Shown: piece by piece, positions 25,839-33,238 of the stretch | Numbering within the stretch: position 1 is the first letter of the stretch | How the letters are laid out: each line of letters starts with the position of its first letter | Source of the DNA: Deinococcales bacterium | GTDB taxonomy: Bacteria; Deinococcota; Deinococci; Deinococcales; JAAFIG01 | Direction: 5' to 3' | Assembly (NCBI GenBank): GCA_025352125.1 | Contig: JANXTZ010000046.1 | Coordinates: 24,553-88,552 of the forward strand | DNA length: 64,000 nt | The notes under the pieces: model-generated | Databases searched by the model: none | Seen by the model: the letters and a program-made list of their open reading frames with translations, nothing else | What the model was told of the DNA's origin: nothing | Program-made: the position numbers and the translations under genes

Positions 25839-26903
25839 CCCTTTCCCCGCCATGTTGTACGCCTGCTCGAGCATCACTTGGGTTTCTTCCCAACCCACGC
25901 ACGCGTCGGTCACGCTGACACCGCACTCGAGTTTGGACTTGTCGTGATCGCTAGGAATGCTTTGCTTCCCAGGACGAAGGTTGGATTCGATCATCATGCC
26001 AACCAAATCGTGACTCTCGTGATTGAACTTTTGCTCGAGCGCGTCATTCCAGGCGAGGCTTTGTTTGGTGTGGTCGTAACTGCTGTTGGCGTGTGAGCAG
26101 TCGATCATGACGGCAGGATTTAGTTTTGCGCTACGCATCTTGTCGGCGGCATCGAGCACGTTGACAGCCGCAAAATTCGTGACGTAATTCTTGCCACTTC
26201 GCCCACCGCGCAAAATCACATGCCCGTCAGGATTACCGTTGGTCTGCACCACACTCGCCAGACCGTCAGAATTAATCCCCAGAAAAACTTGTGGGCTGCT
26301 CGAGGCGACAATCGCATCCACGGCGACTTGGGCGTTGCCTTCGGTGCTGTTCTTGAAACCAATCGCCATTGACAGTCCGCTTGCCATCGTGCGGTGCGTT
26401 TGCGATTCTGTGGTTCGTGCGCCAATCGCGCCCCAAGCCACAAGGTCAGACATAAATTGCGGGGCGAACGGATCAAGCATTTCTGTCGCAACACCCAAAC
26501 CGAGTTCATTGACCTTAATCATCAAATCACGCGTTTGTTTTAAACCTTCCAGAAAATCGTTGGTGAAGTTCATTTCGGGATCGTTCATAAAACCGCGCCA
26601 ACCAACGGTGGTGCGCGGTTTGTCCACGTAAACCCGCATCAAAATCAGCAACCTGTCCTCGTACTTTTTGGCGAGCACCGCCAGTTTTTCGGCGTACTCG
26701 AGCGTCTGGTGTGCGTCATGAACCGAACATGGTCCTGCGATGACGATCAATCGAAGGTCAGTCTTGCGAATGATGTTCCGCACTCCCGCTCGGGCTTTCT
26801 CGACGGTTTCTCGAGCGGCTTCGGAGGTTGGAAGCAGTGCTTTAATCTCACCTGGGGTTGGCAAGGGCGTAAAACTGGCAATGTTGACATTCTCGAGTGG
26901 CAT
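25815..26903 (-). CDS. aroG: 3-deoxy-7-phosphoheptulonate synthase (DAHP synthase, AroF/G/H type)
   Basis: A 362-residue class I (AroFGH) DAHP synthase, condensing phosphoenolpyruvate and erythrose 4-phosphate in the first step of the shikimate pathway. Motifs include IAGPCSVHD (metal Cys), YVDKPRTTVGWRG (PEP/E4P Lys-Pro-Arg-Thr), GARTTESQTHR and DCSHANSSYDH. The ATG has an AGGAG ribosome binding site. Expression should be controlled by the aromatic leader-peptide attenuator immediately upstream. The C-terminal residues are encoded by a tandem 14-bp repeat, so the extreme end is species-specific. The assignment to AroG rather than AroF or AroH is by family only. Confidence 0.93.
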   Translation of the reverse strand: MPLENVNIASFTPLPTPGEIKALLPTSEAARETVEKARAGVRNIIRKTDLRLIVIAGPCSVHDAHQTLEYAEKLAVLAKKYEDRLLILMRVYVDKPRTTVGWRGFMNDPEMNFTNDFLEGLKQTRDLMIKVNELGLGVATEMLDPFAPQFMSDLVAWGAIGARTTESQTHRTMASGLSMAIGFKNSTEGNAQVAVDAIVASSSPQVFLGINSDGLASVVQTNGNPDGHVILRGGRSGKNYVTNFAAVNVLDAADKMRSAKLNPAVMIDCSHANSSYDHTKQSLAWNDALEQKFNHESHDLVGMMIESNLRPGKQSIPSDHDKSKLECGVSVTDACVGWEETQVMLEQAYNMAGKGKQLAVSN

Positions 26904-26925
26904 GGGTGGCTCTCCTATTCAGTCC

Positions 26926-26949
26926 AAAAAAAATCCCAGCAATGCTGGG
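26926..26949 (-). terminator. Intrinsic terminator in the aroG leader (attenuator)
   Basis: On the minus strand CCCAGC-ATT-GCTGGG is followed by ATTTTTTTT, a canonical terminator lying only 23 bp before the aroG start codon. There is no gene end nearby for it to serve except the 20-codon leader, so it must control entry into aroG. Confidence 0.85.
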
Positions 26950-26984
26950 CGGGTTTGACAAACTACAATCAACGCCTGCCCGGT
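26950..26984 (-). promoter_or_regulatory. Antiterminator stem of the aroG attenuator
   Basis: GGGCAGG (left arm, overlapping the last leader codons) can pair with CCCGCCC (right arm) with one mismatch, extended by GTTGA with TCAAAC. The last three C residues of the right arm are also the first three of the terminator stem, so the two hairpins exclude each other. The leader stop codon lies in the left arm, as in classical ribosome-mediated attenuation. Confidence 0.65.
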
Positions 26985-27031
26985 GGGAAACCGAACCAAT
27001 ACGCATGAAAATAGTTTGAAGTGATTTGCAC
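26969..27031 (-). CDS. Aromatic leader peptide controlling aroG
   Basis: A 20-codon frame starting GTG and reading VQITSNYFHAYWFGFPPGRR (first residue would be Met). It holds Tyr, Phe, Tyr, Trp, Phe and Phe within nine codons: all three aromatic amino acids made from DAHP. It ends with TGA inside the antiterminator left arm. Ribosomes stalled at these codons by lack of charged aromatic tRNA would free that arm and allow aroG transcription. No clear ribosome binding site is seen, as for other genes here. It is too short for routine gene calling. Confidence 0.7.
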   Translation of the reverse strand: MQITSNYFHAYWFGFPPGRR

Positions 27032-27088
27032 AGGTAAAGCGTGACATGACAGACAAAACTTGTCAACCCTGAAACTCGAGCCACAAAG

Positions 27089-27115
27089 AATGGCGAGAAT
27101 TTTCACCTCGCCATT
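27089..27115 (-). terminator. Hairpin after sufD
   Basis: AATGGCGAG, a 9-nt loop and CTCGCCATT form a 9-bp perfect stem 14 bp past the sufD stop. The following run (CTTTGTGG) is only weakly T-rich, so it could be a terminator or a 3'-end stabiliser. Confidence 0.55.
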
Positions 27116-27128
27116 CAAGATTCCAAAC

Positions 27129-28508
27129 TTATTCCTGAGCTTCGATACGGTTAAAACCTTTCGGCGCTCCGACTTTATCGGCAATCACATTCTCGAGGTA
27201 CTTCACCACGTTCTTGAGCGGCACACGGTTCAGCACATCCTCAAGGAACGCCGTGACCAGCATTTTTTCCGCAATTGGCTTCGGAATCCCCCTCGAACGC
27301 AAGTAAAAGAGTTCCTGTGCGTCCACCGGACCCGTGGTGCTGCCGTGCGAGCAACGCACGTCATTCGCGTTGATCTCGAGTTGCGGCACGCTGTCGGTTC
27401 GGGCTTCGTCGGAAAGCAACAACGTGCGGTTTTTCTGGTACGCGTCGGTTTTTTGCGCGTTCAACTCCACTTTGATCAAACCAGAAAACACACCTCGAGC
27501 CTTGTCCGTCAGCACGCCCTTGAACAGCAAATCCGAGTGCGCCCGAGGTTTCTGGTGGTGCTGTAAGGTGTAATGGTCAAAATGCTGGTCTTTGTCGGCA
27601 AAGTACACCGCCAGCATCTCCGAATTCGAGTTTTCGGACAGCGCCGTTTGCACCTCTGATCGGCTGAGCGTCGCGCCCATCGTCACGTACAAGCTGTTCA
27701 ATGTCGCATCACGCTCGAGGTTCGATTTGATGCGTTGAATGTGCGTAAAACCACGACCCCAATTCTGAATCGCCACGTAACGCAAGTTCGCGCCTTTGCC
27801 CAAGAACAACTCGACCACACCAAAATTCGCGGCTTTCAAATCTGGGCTGTCCTGCTCATCAATGTAGGTGACTTTCGCGTTGTCCTCGAGCACCACCAAC
27901 GTCCGAGAAGCCGTAAACGTCCCCTCCTGATCGAGGTAACGGAACCCACCGAGCGGCAACTCGAGTTCGACATTTCTTGGCACGTACAAGAAAAAACCGT
28001 TGTCCCAAAGTGCGGCATTGAGCGCCGTGAACTTGTCCTCGTCCAAATCGGGAATCGCCTCGTAACGCTCGAGCGCCTGCGCCGTAGGGGCTGGGTACGC
28101 CGCACCCACGACGCTGTACAAATACTTTTGCACCAACTCTGGGTGTTTTTCAACCGCCGTTTTTAAGTCCGTAAAAATAACGCCCTTCGCCTCGAGGTCA
28201 CTTGGCACGTCCTTAAAAATCACGCTCGAGCCAGAAAGCACGATTCGACCCGCCGCGTCCGTGGAGGAGAGGCGATCCCGAATTTTTGCAGGCAATTCGT
28301 CAAGGCTGGCGACGGCTGGCATGGGTTGTGCAGGGCTGAAATTCTCGGGTTTGAACCTCCGAAGGTTGGTGTACTTCCACGATTCCACAGCCGTGGTTGG
28401 GACTTTGCGGTCATGGTAAATCTCGAGGGCGGAAAGTCGGGATTTCTCAAGCCATGCAGGTTCGTTGAGGCTGGAGATGGTGAAGGGGGATTGGGTTAGT
28501 TGGGTCAT
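27129..28508 (-). CDS. sufD: Fe-S cluster assembly protein SufD
   Basis: A 459-residue SufD, the scaffold subunit that with SufB and the SufC ATPase assembles Fe-S clusters. The parallel beta-helix core and the C-terminal segment with NANDVRCSHGSTTG...YLRSRGIPK are typical; the Cys-Ser-His is the conserved cluster-site region. The N-terminal part (EPAWLEKSRLSALEIY) parallels SufB. A ribosome binding site (AGGAG) precedes the ATG. It is separated from sufB by 2.2 kb of toxin-antitoxin genes transcribed in the same direction. Confidence 0.92.
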   Translation of the reverse strand: MTQLTQSPFTISSLNEPAWLEKSRLSALEIYHDRKVPTTAVESWKYTNLRRFKPENFSPAQPMPAVASLDELPAKIRDRLSSTDAAGRIVLSGSSVIFKDVPSDLEAKGVIFTDLKTAVEKHPELVQKYLYSVVGAAYPAPTAQALERYEAIPDLDEDKFTALNAALWDNGFFLYVPRNVELELPLGGFRYLDQEGTFTASRTLVVLEDNAKVTYIDEQDSPDLKAANFGVVELFLGKGANLRYVAIQNWGRGFTHIQRIKSNLERDATLNSLYVTMGATLSRSEVQTALSENSNSEMLAVYFADKDQHFDHYTLQHHQKPRAHSDLLFKGVLTDKARGVFSGLIKVELNAQKTDAYQKNRTLLLSDEARTDSVPQLEINANDVRCSHGSTTGPVDAQELFYLRSRGIPKPIAEKMLVTAFLEDVLNRVPLKNVVKYLENVIADKVGAPKGFNRIEAQE

Positions 28509-28552
28509 GGTTGATTAACTCCTGGCTGATTGTCTTTCTTTTCTGGTTCGTT

Positions 28553-28936
28553 TTATGAAATTCTGAGGTGCAATAGTTTTGAATTGGCAGATGGTAAACG
28601 TAATTCTTTTCTTAGATTTATGCGTAGTAATTGAAGCAATTCACCTAAGTCGCCATGTCGTTGCCGAGAAAAGGTATCCATAAACTTTAGAGCTGCTTCA
28701 ACTTCTTCAGGTTGACCAAATAGCTGAATGTCAGCAAAAGCGCTTTCTAATTCATTTTGATTAGGATTGTTGCTATGAATATATCTTTCTAGTTTTTGAA
28801 ATGCTTCAATAAGATACTTAGTTTTTAAGTCACGTATTTTATTCCTTCGATCTCGAGACATTGAAAACCAATGTACTGCGAGCCAACCCAAGATACCCGC
28901 TAAAACTGTAAGTGCAAACTTAAGTGTATCATCCAT
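28553..28936 (-). CDS. Small membrane protein of unknown function
   Basis: A 127-residue protein with one N-terminal transmembrane segment (about 6-24, LKFALTVLAGILGWLAVHW) and a cytoplasmic helical domain (SRDRRNKIRDLKTKYLIEAF... and GQPEEVEAALKFMDTF). This layout resembles small DUF4760-like proteins, with no known activity. It is AT-rich relative to sufB and sufD and lies at the downstream end of the toxin-antitoxin island. Confidence 0.6.
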   Translation of the reverse strand: MDDTLKFALTVLAGILGWLAVHWFSMSRDRRNKIRDLKTKYLIEAFQKLERYIHSNNPNQNELESAFADIQLFGQPEEVEAALKFMDTFSRQRHGDLGELLQLLRINLRKELRLPSANSKLLHLRIS

Positions 28937-29013
28937 TAAAATCCCTGCTACTTTCAGAATTCACTTGATATCTTTTCATTTTTGTTTTACTTATTTCAAC
29001 GTGATTCTCGAGA

Positions 29014-29091
29014 TTACGCAAACTTGAGTTCTGCTGTTCTTCCTGGTGCAGGGTCTTGTGCCACAATTGCTTTTGCCAATGCCTCGAGATT
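29014..29091 (-). pseudogene. Remnant of a gene 3' end downstream of an orphan antitoxin
   Basis: A short open stretch reads NLEALAKAIVAQDPAPG and ends AELKFA-stop, with an in-frame TAG just before it and no start codon. It looks like the surviving tail of a gene, possibly the toxin once paired with the antitoxin at 29119. Its last 25 bp (29004-29028) are repeated at 29977-30001 with two differences. Confidence 0.3.
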
Positions 29092-29118
29092 CTAGCGTTT
29101 ATACACTTCATTGCGGTA

Positions 29119-29322
29119 TTAAACTCGTAATTCTGCCATCATTTCTACCATCGAAATCTTTGGTTCTAACAATCGTTCTTGAATCAAACCTAATTCTGAT
29201 TCGTCTGCTAAACGCTCGAGCAATTCTTCATTTCCTCCAAGTAAAGCATTGTATTCCTCGAGCGGCAACAAAATAAAAGTTTGTCCTGTTTCATCAGTTA
29301 TTTGTTGATTCGCTGCGATCAT
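29119..29322 (-). CDS. Antitoxin-like small protein without a clear toxin
   Basis: A 67-residue acidic protein (DETGQTFILLPLEEYNALL..., then LLEPKISMVEMMAELRV) with the size and composition of antitoxins that follow a Phd/YefM-like or prevlf-type plan: a short beta region then helices that bind a toxin. No intact toxin frame follows, only the remnant at 29014-29091. It is 20 bp downstream of the PIN toxin gene and probably in its transcript. Confidence 0.5.
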   Translation of the reverse strand: MIAANQQITDETGQTFILLPLEEYNALLGGNEELLERLADESELGLIQERLLEPKISMVEMMAELRV

Positions 29323-29342
29323 TGTTTGCCCCCTTTGGCTCT

Positions 29343-29747
29343 CTAACTGCGTTCAATCCAATTCTCGAGCTTTAAACCTTTAATTCGTTCAAAATGCTTG
29401 GTGTTATCCGATATCAGTGTTTCACCAAAACTCATGGCTGTAGCGGCAATCAAAATATCGTTATCCTCAAGTTTCGTTCCTGCTTGTTTTAAATCCCACC
29501 ATATTTGTGCTGCTACTTCGTAGGTGTGAAAGTCTGGAATAACCAATTCTAGATTCTCGAGAAACGATTCAAGGGTGACTTTCTTGCGTGCAAATCGTGG
29601 ATCAAATGCCCCGCGTTTTGACTCGTAATGGGTTATGGCTGAAATTCCAAGGATTTCACCGCAATCAAGAGCGTCATCGTATTGAACAAGTACAGATTCC
29701 GAATTGCGTACCAGTAAACTCACAATGTTGGTATCAAGGATCAGCAC
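29343..29747 (-). CDS. PIN-domain ribonuclease toxin (VapC-like)
   Basis: A 134-residue PIN-domain protein. The expected acidic metal ligands are visible in LILDTNIVSLL, ISAITHYES (Glu), KLEDNDILIAATA (Asp) and ISDNTKHFERI. Such toxins cleave specific tRNA or rRNA sites. The start is a GTG at 29747 with GGAG 6 nt upstream; the longer frame to 29861 would cover most of the antitoxin gene. It overlaps the antitoxin gene by 14 bp. The last 27 bp of the gene recur as a fragment at 29959-29985. Confidence 0.85.
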   Translation of the reverse strand: MLILDTNIVSLLVRNSESVLVQYDDALDCGEILGISAITHYESKRGAFDPRFARKKVTLESFLENLELVIPDFHTYEVAAQIWWDLKQAGTKLEDNDILIAATAMSFGETLISDNTKHFERIKGLKLENWIERS

Positions 29748-29937
29748 GACTGCTCCAAGGGGTTCGTTGTATATTTTCCGTAAATGCTGTGCGTTCTTCT
29801 TCGGTGCTGTCGGCAAGTTCTCGCGCCAGTCTTTTGAGGTTTTCGCGGCGATGTTGTTCAAGAATATGTTGTAACCACTCGAGATCAGCTTCGGTCATGG
29901 TGTCAATTTTTTGGTGTAACTTTTCTTTGATGCTCAT
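29734..29937 (-). CDS. Antitoxin partner of the PIN toxin (DUF2281-like)
   Basis: A 67-residue, highly charged helical protein (MSIKEKLHQKIDTMTEADLEW..., QHRRENLKRLARELAD, then STEEERTAFTENIQRTPW). The plan resembles DUF2281-type antitoxins next to PIN toxins. The gene at 30432-30737 encodes a related N-terminus (EISERIDHMTETTLERL), so the island holds two paralogous antitoxins. A GAGGTG ribosome binding site precedes the ATG. Confidence 0.7.
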   Translation of the reverse strand: MSIKEKLHQKIDTMTEADLEWLQHILEQHRRENLKRLARELADSTEEERTAFTENIQRTPWSSRADP

Positions 29938-29958
29938 ATTTTCACCTCAATCTCGAGT

Positions 29959-29985
29959 TTAACTTCTTTCAATCCAATTCTCGAG
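29959..29985 (-). pseudogene. Fragment duplicating the 3' end of the PIN toxin gene
   Basis: The minus strand encodes LENWIERS-stop, identical to the C-terminus of the PIN toxin whose true end lies at 29343, with only a few base differences over 27 bp. It sits directly upstream of the intact antitoxin gene, suggesting that a tandem vapBC copy was lost by recombination. Confidence 0.6.
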
Positions 29986-30002
29986 ATTACACAAACTCGA
30001 GC

Positions 30003-30344
30003 TTAGTTAAAACCTACCCATTCAAGAAGTTTATTCGACATCACTCGAGTCTCAATTTTCATTTTGTTACTTTTCTTGAGAGTATCCCAGGTATCACTCC
30101 AGTGTTTAGTCCATTTTGCAAGTTGACGTTGCATGTCAATCAGTTCTGTTTGAAGCTCAAAGTTAACTTCTGAAGCTGTCCACTCAATAAACCACATGGC
30201 TTCTCGCGCAAAACCTTTTGTACCTTCTTGGTTTTGATGTTGTTTAAGCGAATCTGCAAGCCTGTTAATGGTGACAGCCAGATTCCCAAGCCGTGTCTGA
30301 ATTGGTAATCTCGAAAAGCTTTTGTAAAACATGGCTGCGTTCAT
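30003..30344 (-). CDS. Helical protein of unknown function in the toxin-antitoxin island
   Basis: A 113-residue protein rich in helices, with a Trp-rich centre (REAMWFIEWTASEVNFELQ, then QLAKWTKHWSDTWDTLKK). The pattern resembles the four-helix bundle of four-helix-bundle/HEPN-like or ribosomal-protein-S23-like small proteins, which is a guess. Its ATG overlaps the stop of the upstream 42-codon frame (ATGA), so they are coupled. Confidence 0.5.
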   Translation of the reverse strand: MNAAMFYKSFSRLPIQTRLGNLAVTINRLADSLKQHQNQEGTKGFAREAMWFIEWTASEVNFELQTELIDMQRQLAKWTKHWSDTWDTLKKSNKMKIETRVMSNKLLEWVGFN

Positions 30345-30469
30345 GGTTGTACTCCAGCGAATAATTTTTCAACAATTGATTTAACTCGAGCTTTCAAGTT
30401 TTCGTCTTGAATGTAAATACTTGGGTTGCCATCACTTGGGCGTTGGTTGATGTAAGAATCGTATGCCAT
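30341..30469 (-). CDS. 42-residue frame coupled to the helical protein
   Basis: MAYDSYINQRPSDGNPSIYI followed by a basic helix ending KLFAGVQP. The frame is open back to about 30515 without another start codon (Arg-Trp-Gly-Thr-Gly-Trp-Tyr-Val-Asp-Arg precedes the Met). It overlaps the 3' part of the antitoxin-like gene in another frame and the next gene by 4 bp. It may be a small protein, or the displaced C-terminal part of a frameshifted gene. Confidence 0.45.
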   Translation of the reverse strand: MAYDSYINQRPSDGNPSIYIQDENLKARVKSIVEKLFAGVQP

Positions 30470-30737
30470 TTCTTGACGGTCTACATACCAACCTGTGCCC
30501 CAACGGACGACGTTTTACAGCTTTGTTAAAAGCAGTTAAATCTTCACCTGTTGGCTCGGCTAAGGCTTTCAAATTGTCTCGAAACCGTTCAATTTCCTCG
30601 GGTGTGCGTTGTACTCGAACATCGGGCAAGTTTGGGTATTTGAATGTTGGGTCAGTGTCAATCACATTTTTCAGTCGCTCGAGAGTTGTTTCGGTCATGT
30701 GGTCTATTCGTTCACTTATTTCTTGTCGCATCGTCAT
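30432..30737 (-). CDS. Antitoxin-like protein with a possibly frameshifted C-terminus
   Basis: A 101-residue protein related at its N-terminus to the antitoxin at 29734 (MRQEISERIDHMTETTLERL). It continues with PEEIERFRDNLKALAEPTGEDLTAFNKAVKRRPLG. After that point the frame gives an Arg-rich, low-quality tail, while another frame carries the better-looking sequence annotated at 30341-30469. A one-base indel near 30505 is therefore possible. The ATG at 30737 has an AGGAG ribosome binding site 7 nt upstream. It is the first gene after sufB. Confidence 0.55.
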   Translation of the reverse strand: MTMRQEISERIDHMTETTLERLKNVIDTDPTFKYPNLPDVRVQRTPEEIERFRDNLKALAEPTGEDLTAFNKAVKRRPLGHRLVCRPSRNGIRFLHQPTPK

Positions 30738-30769
30738 GATTTCACTCCTCTCGAGCATTTTAGATTGCT

Positions 30770-32197
30770 TTAACCCACCGATCCTTCCATCTCGAGTTCA
30801 ATCAAGCGATTCAATTCCACCGCGTACTCGAGTGGGAGTTCTTTGGCAATTGGTTCGATAAATCCGCGCACGATCAAACCGGTGGCGGCTTCTTCGCTCA
30901 ACCCTCGAGACATGAGGTAGAATACTTGCTCGTCGTTGATTTTGGAGACGGTGGCTTCGTGTCCGACGCTGGCGGTTTTTTCTTCAATTTCGATGTACGG
31001 GTAGGTGTCGGTGCGGCTGTCATCGTTGAGCAGCAGCGCGTCACATTCGACATTGCTTTTGGCGTTGGTCGCGCCGTCGTAAATCTTCACCAAACCACGG
31101 TAACTCGAGCGTCCAGAGTTTTTGGAAATGGATTTGCTCACGATGCTCGAGCTTGTGTTTGGCGCGAAGTGAACGACCTTGCCGCCTGCATCTTGGTGTT
31201 GCCCAGTGTTCGCCATCGCAATACTTAAAATTTCACCTCTAGCGTGTTCCTCGAGCAAGTACGTGGCTGGGTATTTCATGGTGACTTTGCTGCCCAGGTT
31301 GCCGTCCACCCATTCCATGTGAGCGCCCTGGTACACGGCGGCGCGTTGGGTCACGAGATTGTAAACGTTGTGTGACCAGTTTTGAATGGTGCTGTAACGC
31401 ATCCGAGCGTCTTTTTTGACCACAATTTCGATCACGCCACTGTGAAAGCTGTCCGAGGAGTAACTTGGCGCGGTGCAGCCTTCAATGTAGTGCGCGAAAG
31501 CGCCCTCTTCGATCACGATCAGGGTGCGTTCAAACTGTCCTGAGTTTTCGGCGTTGATGCGGAAATAGGTTTGCAGTGGAATGTCCACCTTGACGCCTTT
31601 TGGCACGTAAACAAAACTGCCGCCAGACCAGACGGCGCTGTTGAGCGCGGCAAACTTATTGTCCTCGGGTGGAATAACCGTGGCAAAATACTCGCGGAAA
31701 ATGTCTGGGTGCTCGCGCATTCCGTCCTCAATCGAAAGGAAGATCACGCCGAGTTTTTCCCACTCTTCTTTGAGGTTGTGATAGACCATTTCCGATTCGT
31801 ATTGAGCGCCCACGCCCGCCAGCATTCCGCGTTCTGCCTCTGGGATGCCCAGCTTATCGAAGGTGCGTTTGATCTCGTCTGGCACGTCGTCCCAGGTTCT
31901 GGCGTTCAGTTCGTCGGTGGGTTTGATGTAATAGTAAATATTTTCGAGGTCAAGTCCGCTTAAGTCTGCGCCCCAGGTTGGAATGGGTTTGGAGTTGTAA
32001 ATATCCAGCGCTTTCAAGCGAAACTCGAGCATCCAGGCGGGTTCGTTTTTGGCGCTCGAGATCATGCGCACAACATCAGCGGACAAGCCTTTTGGGGCTT
32101 TGATCGTGTACTTTTCGGGTTGCGACCAGCCGTATTCGTATCCGTCGTTGATTTTGGCGACTTCTGGGTTGGGTAGGTTGTCGGTGTACTGTGTCAT
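30770..32197 (-). CDS. sufB: Fe-S cluster assembly protein SufB
   Basis: A 475-residue SufB, the scaffold on which clusters form together with SufC and Suf[18 protein letters not shown] near residue 50, the beta-helix core with [35 protein letters not shown] and the C-terminal [18 protein letters not shown] are conserved landmarks. Cys and Glu residues of the cluster site are present. A ribosome binding site (GAGGAGG) precedes the ATG. It follows sufC by 41 bp. A 0.79-kb stretch of the gene (about 31240-32025) lacks CTCGAG. Confidence 0.95.
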   Translation of the reverse strand: MTQYTDNLPNPEVAKINDGYEYGWSQPEKYTIKAPKGLSADVVRMISSAKNEPAWMLEFRLKALDIYNSKPIPTWGADLSGLDLENIYYYIKPTDELNARTWDDVPDEIKRTFDKLGIPEAERGMLAGVGAQYESEMVYHNLKEEWEKLGVIFLSIEDGMREHPDIFREYFATVIPPEDNKFAALNSAVWSGGSFVYVPKGVKVDIPLQTYFRINAENSGQFERTLIVIEEGAFAHYIEGCTAPSYSSDSFHSGVIEIVVKKDARMRYSTIQNWSHNVYNLVTQRAAVYQGAHMEWVDGNLGSKVTMKYPATYLLEEHARGEILSIAMANTGQHQDAGGKVVHFAPNTSSSIVSKSISKNSGRSSYRGLVKIYDGATNAKSNVECDALLLNDDSRTDTYPYIEIEEKTASVGHEATVSKINDEQVFYLMSRGLSEEAATGLIVRGFIEPIAKELPLEYAVELNRLIELEMEGSVG

Positions 32198-32238
32198 GAC
32201 GTGCCTCCTCGAATAATTTAATCTGCGGCGTGTCTTGC

Positions 32239-33033
32239 TTACAAGACAGCACCTGACGGGCTGTTCGCGCTAAAAACTGGTTTCGGCAGGCTGGCGGCGT
32301 AATCTTTGACCCACTCATAGCCTTGAGCCTCGAGTTTGGTGGCAAGACTCTTGTCGCCGGTTTGCACGATGCGTCCGTCCACCATGATGTGAACTTTGTC
32401 AGGTTCGATCATGTCCAGGATGCGTTGGTAGTGTGTCACGATCAGCGCCGAGAAATTCTCGCCGCGCATGGCATTCACACCCTGGCAGACGACCTTCAGG
32501 GCGTCAATGTCGAGTCCAGAATCGGTTTCGTCCATGATAGCGATACTTGGCTCGAGCATCAGCATTTGCAGGATTTCGTTGCGTTTTTTCTCGCCGCCGG
32601 AAAAGCCTTCATTCAAATAGCGGTTGACCCAACTTTCATCCCATTGCAGCAACGCGAGGGATTTCTGAAGTTTGGTGTAGAACGCCATGAATTGCACCTC
32701 TTCACCGGTGCGGGCTTGAATCGCAAGGCGCAAGAAGTTGGCGACGGTCACACCAGGAATCTCGACTGGGTACTGGAACGCCAGGAAGACACCTTTGCGG
32801 GCGCGTTCATCGGCTTCCATGTTAAGGATGTTTTCGCCGTCCAGCATTACTTCGCCGCGTTCGACCAGGTATTCTGGTGCGCCTGCAATCACTTTGGCGA
32901 GGGTGCTTTTGCCGTTGCCATTTGGTCCCATGATGGCGTGAATTTCGCCGCGTGGAATGGTTAAATTCACACCGTGCAAAATCATTTCACCGTTGACGCT
33001 AGCCCATAAATCTTTGATGACGAGTTCTTTCAT
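32239..33033 (-). CDS. sufC: Fe-S cluster assembly ATPase SufC
   Basis: A 264-residue ABC-type ATPase that drives SufB-SufD rearrangement during cluster assembly. Walker A is GPNGNGKST, the SufC-type signature is [13 protein letters not shown], Walker B is [16 protein letters not shown], and the switch His lies in [11 protein letters not shown]. The ATG at 33033 follows an AGGAG ribosome binding site; the longer frame to 33156 is not supported. First gene of the suf operon. The upstream stretch contains TTGAGAATGATTC near 33105-33117, half-resembling an iron-regulator box (weak). Confidence 0.95.
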   Translation of the reverse strand: MKELVIKDLWASVNGEMILHGVNLTIPRGEIHAIMGPNGNGKSTLAKVIAGAPEYLVERGEVMLDGENILNMEADERARKGVFLAFQYPVEIPGVTVANFLRLAIQARTGEEVQFMAFYTKLQKSLALLQWDESWVNRYLNEGFSGGEKKRNEILQMLMLEPSIAIMDETDSGLDIDALKVVCQGVNAMRGENFSALIVTHYQRILDMIEPDKVHIMVDGRIVQTGDKSLATKLEAQGYEWVKDYAASLPKPVFSANSPSGAVL

Positions 33034-33238
33034 GTTTTCTCCTGAACAACCTCGATTTGTTGTCTGACTCGAGGTTGATTGATGTGCTGGGTCATTCCAC
33101 AATTGAGAATGATTCCTAACTGACCTCAGATTACACCGATAAACAGGGAATCTCAAGTACGTTGGTCAGGATTCAGAAGACTCAGGTTTTGTGACCTGCA
33201 ACTGAACCCAAGTTCGGTTTTGAGCGTATCTTGAATGT

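Noticed and set aside
26848..27084. 78-codon minus-strand frame reading through the aroG terminator
   Set aside because: It runs across the hairpin, the T-run and the aroG start without a start signal; the 20-codon leader in another frame explains the region better.
28929..29111. 60-codon frame after the orphan antitoxin as an intact toxin
   Set aside because: No toxin motif, no ribosome binding site; a different frame shows a better-looking gene tail, so I treat the stretch as decayed.
33100..33120. Fur- or IscR-like operator upstream of sufC (TTGAGAATGATTC)
   Set aside because: Only one half resembles the consensus and the symmetrical half is missing; mentioned with sufC but not listed as a site.
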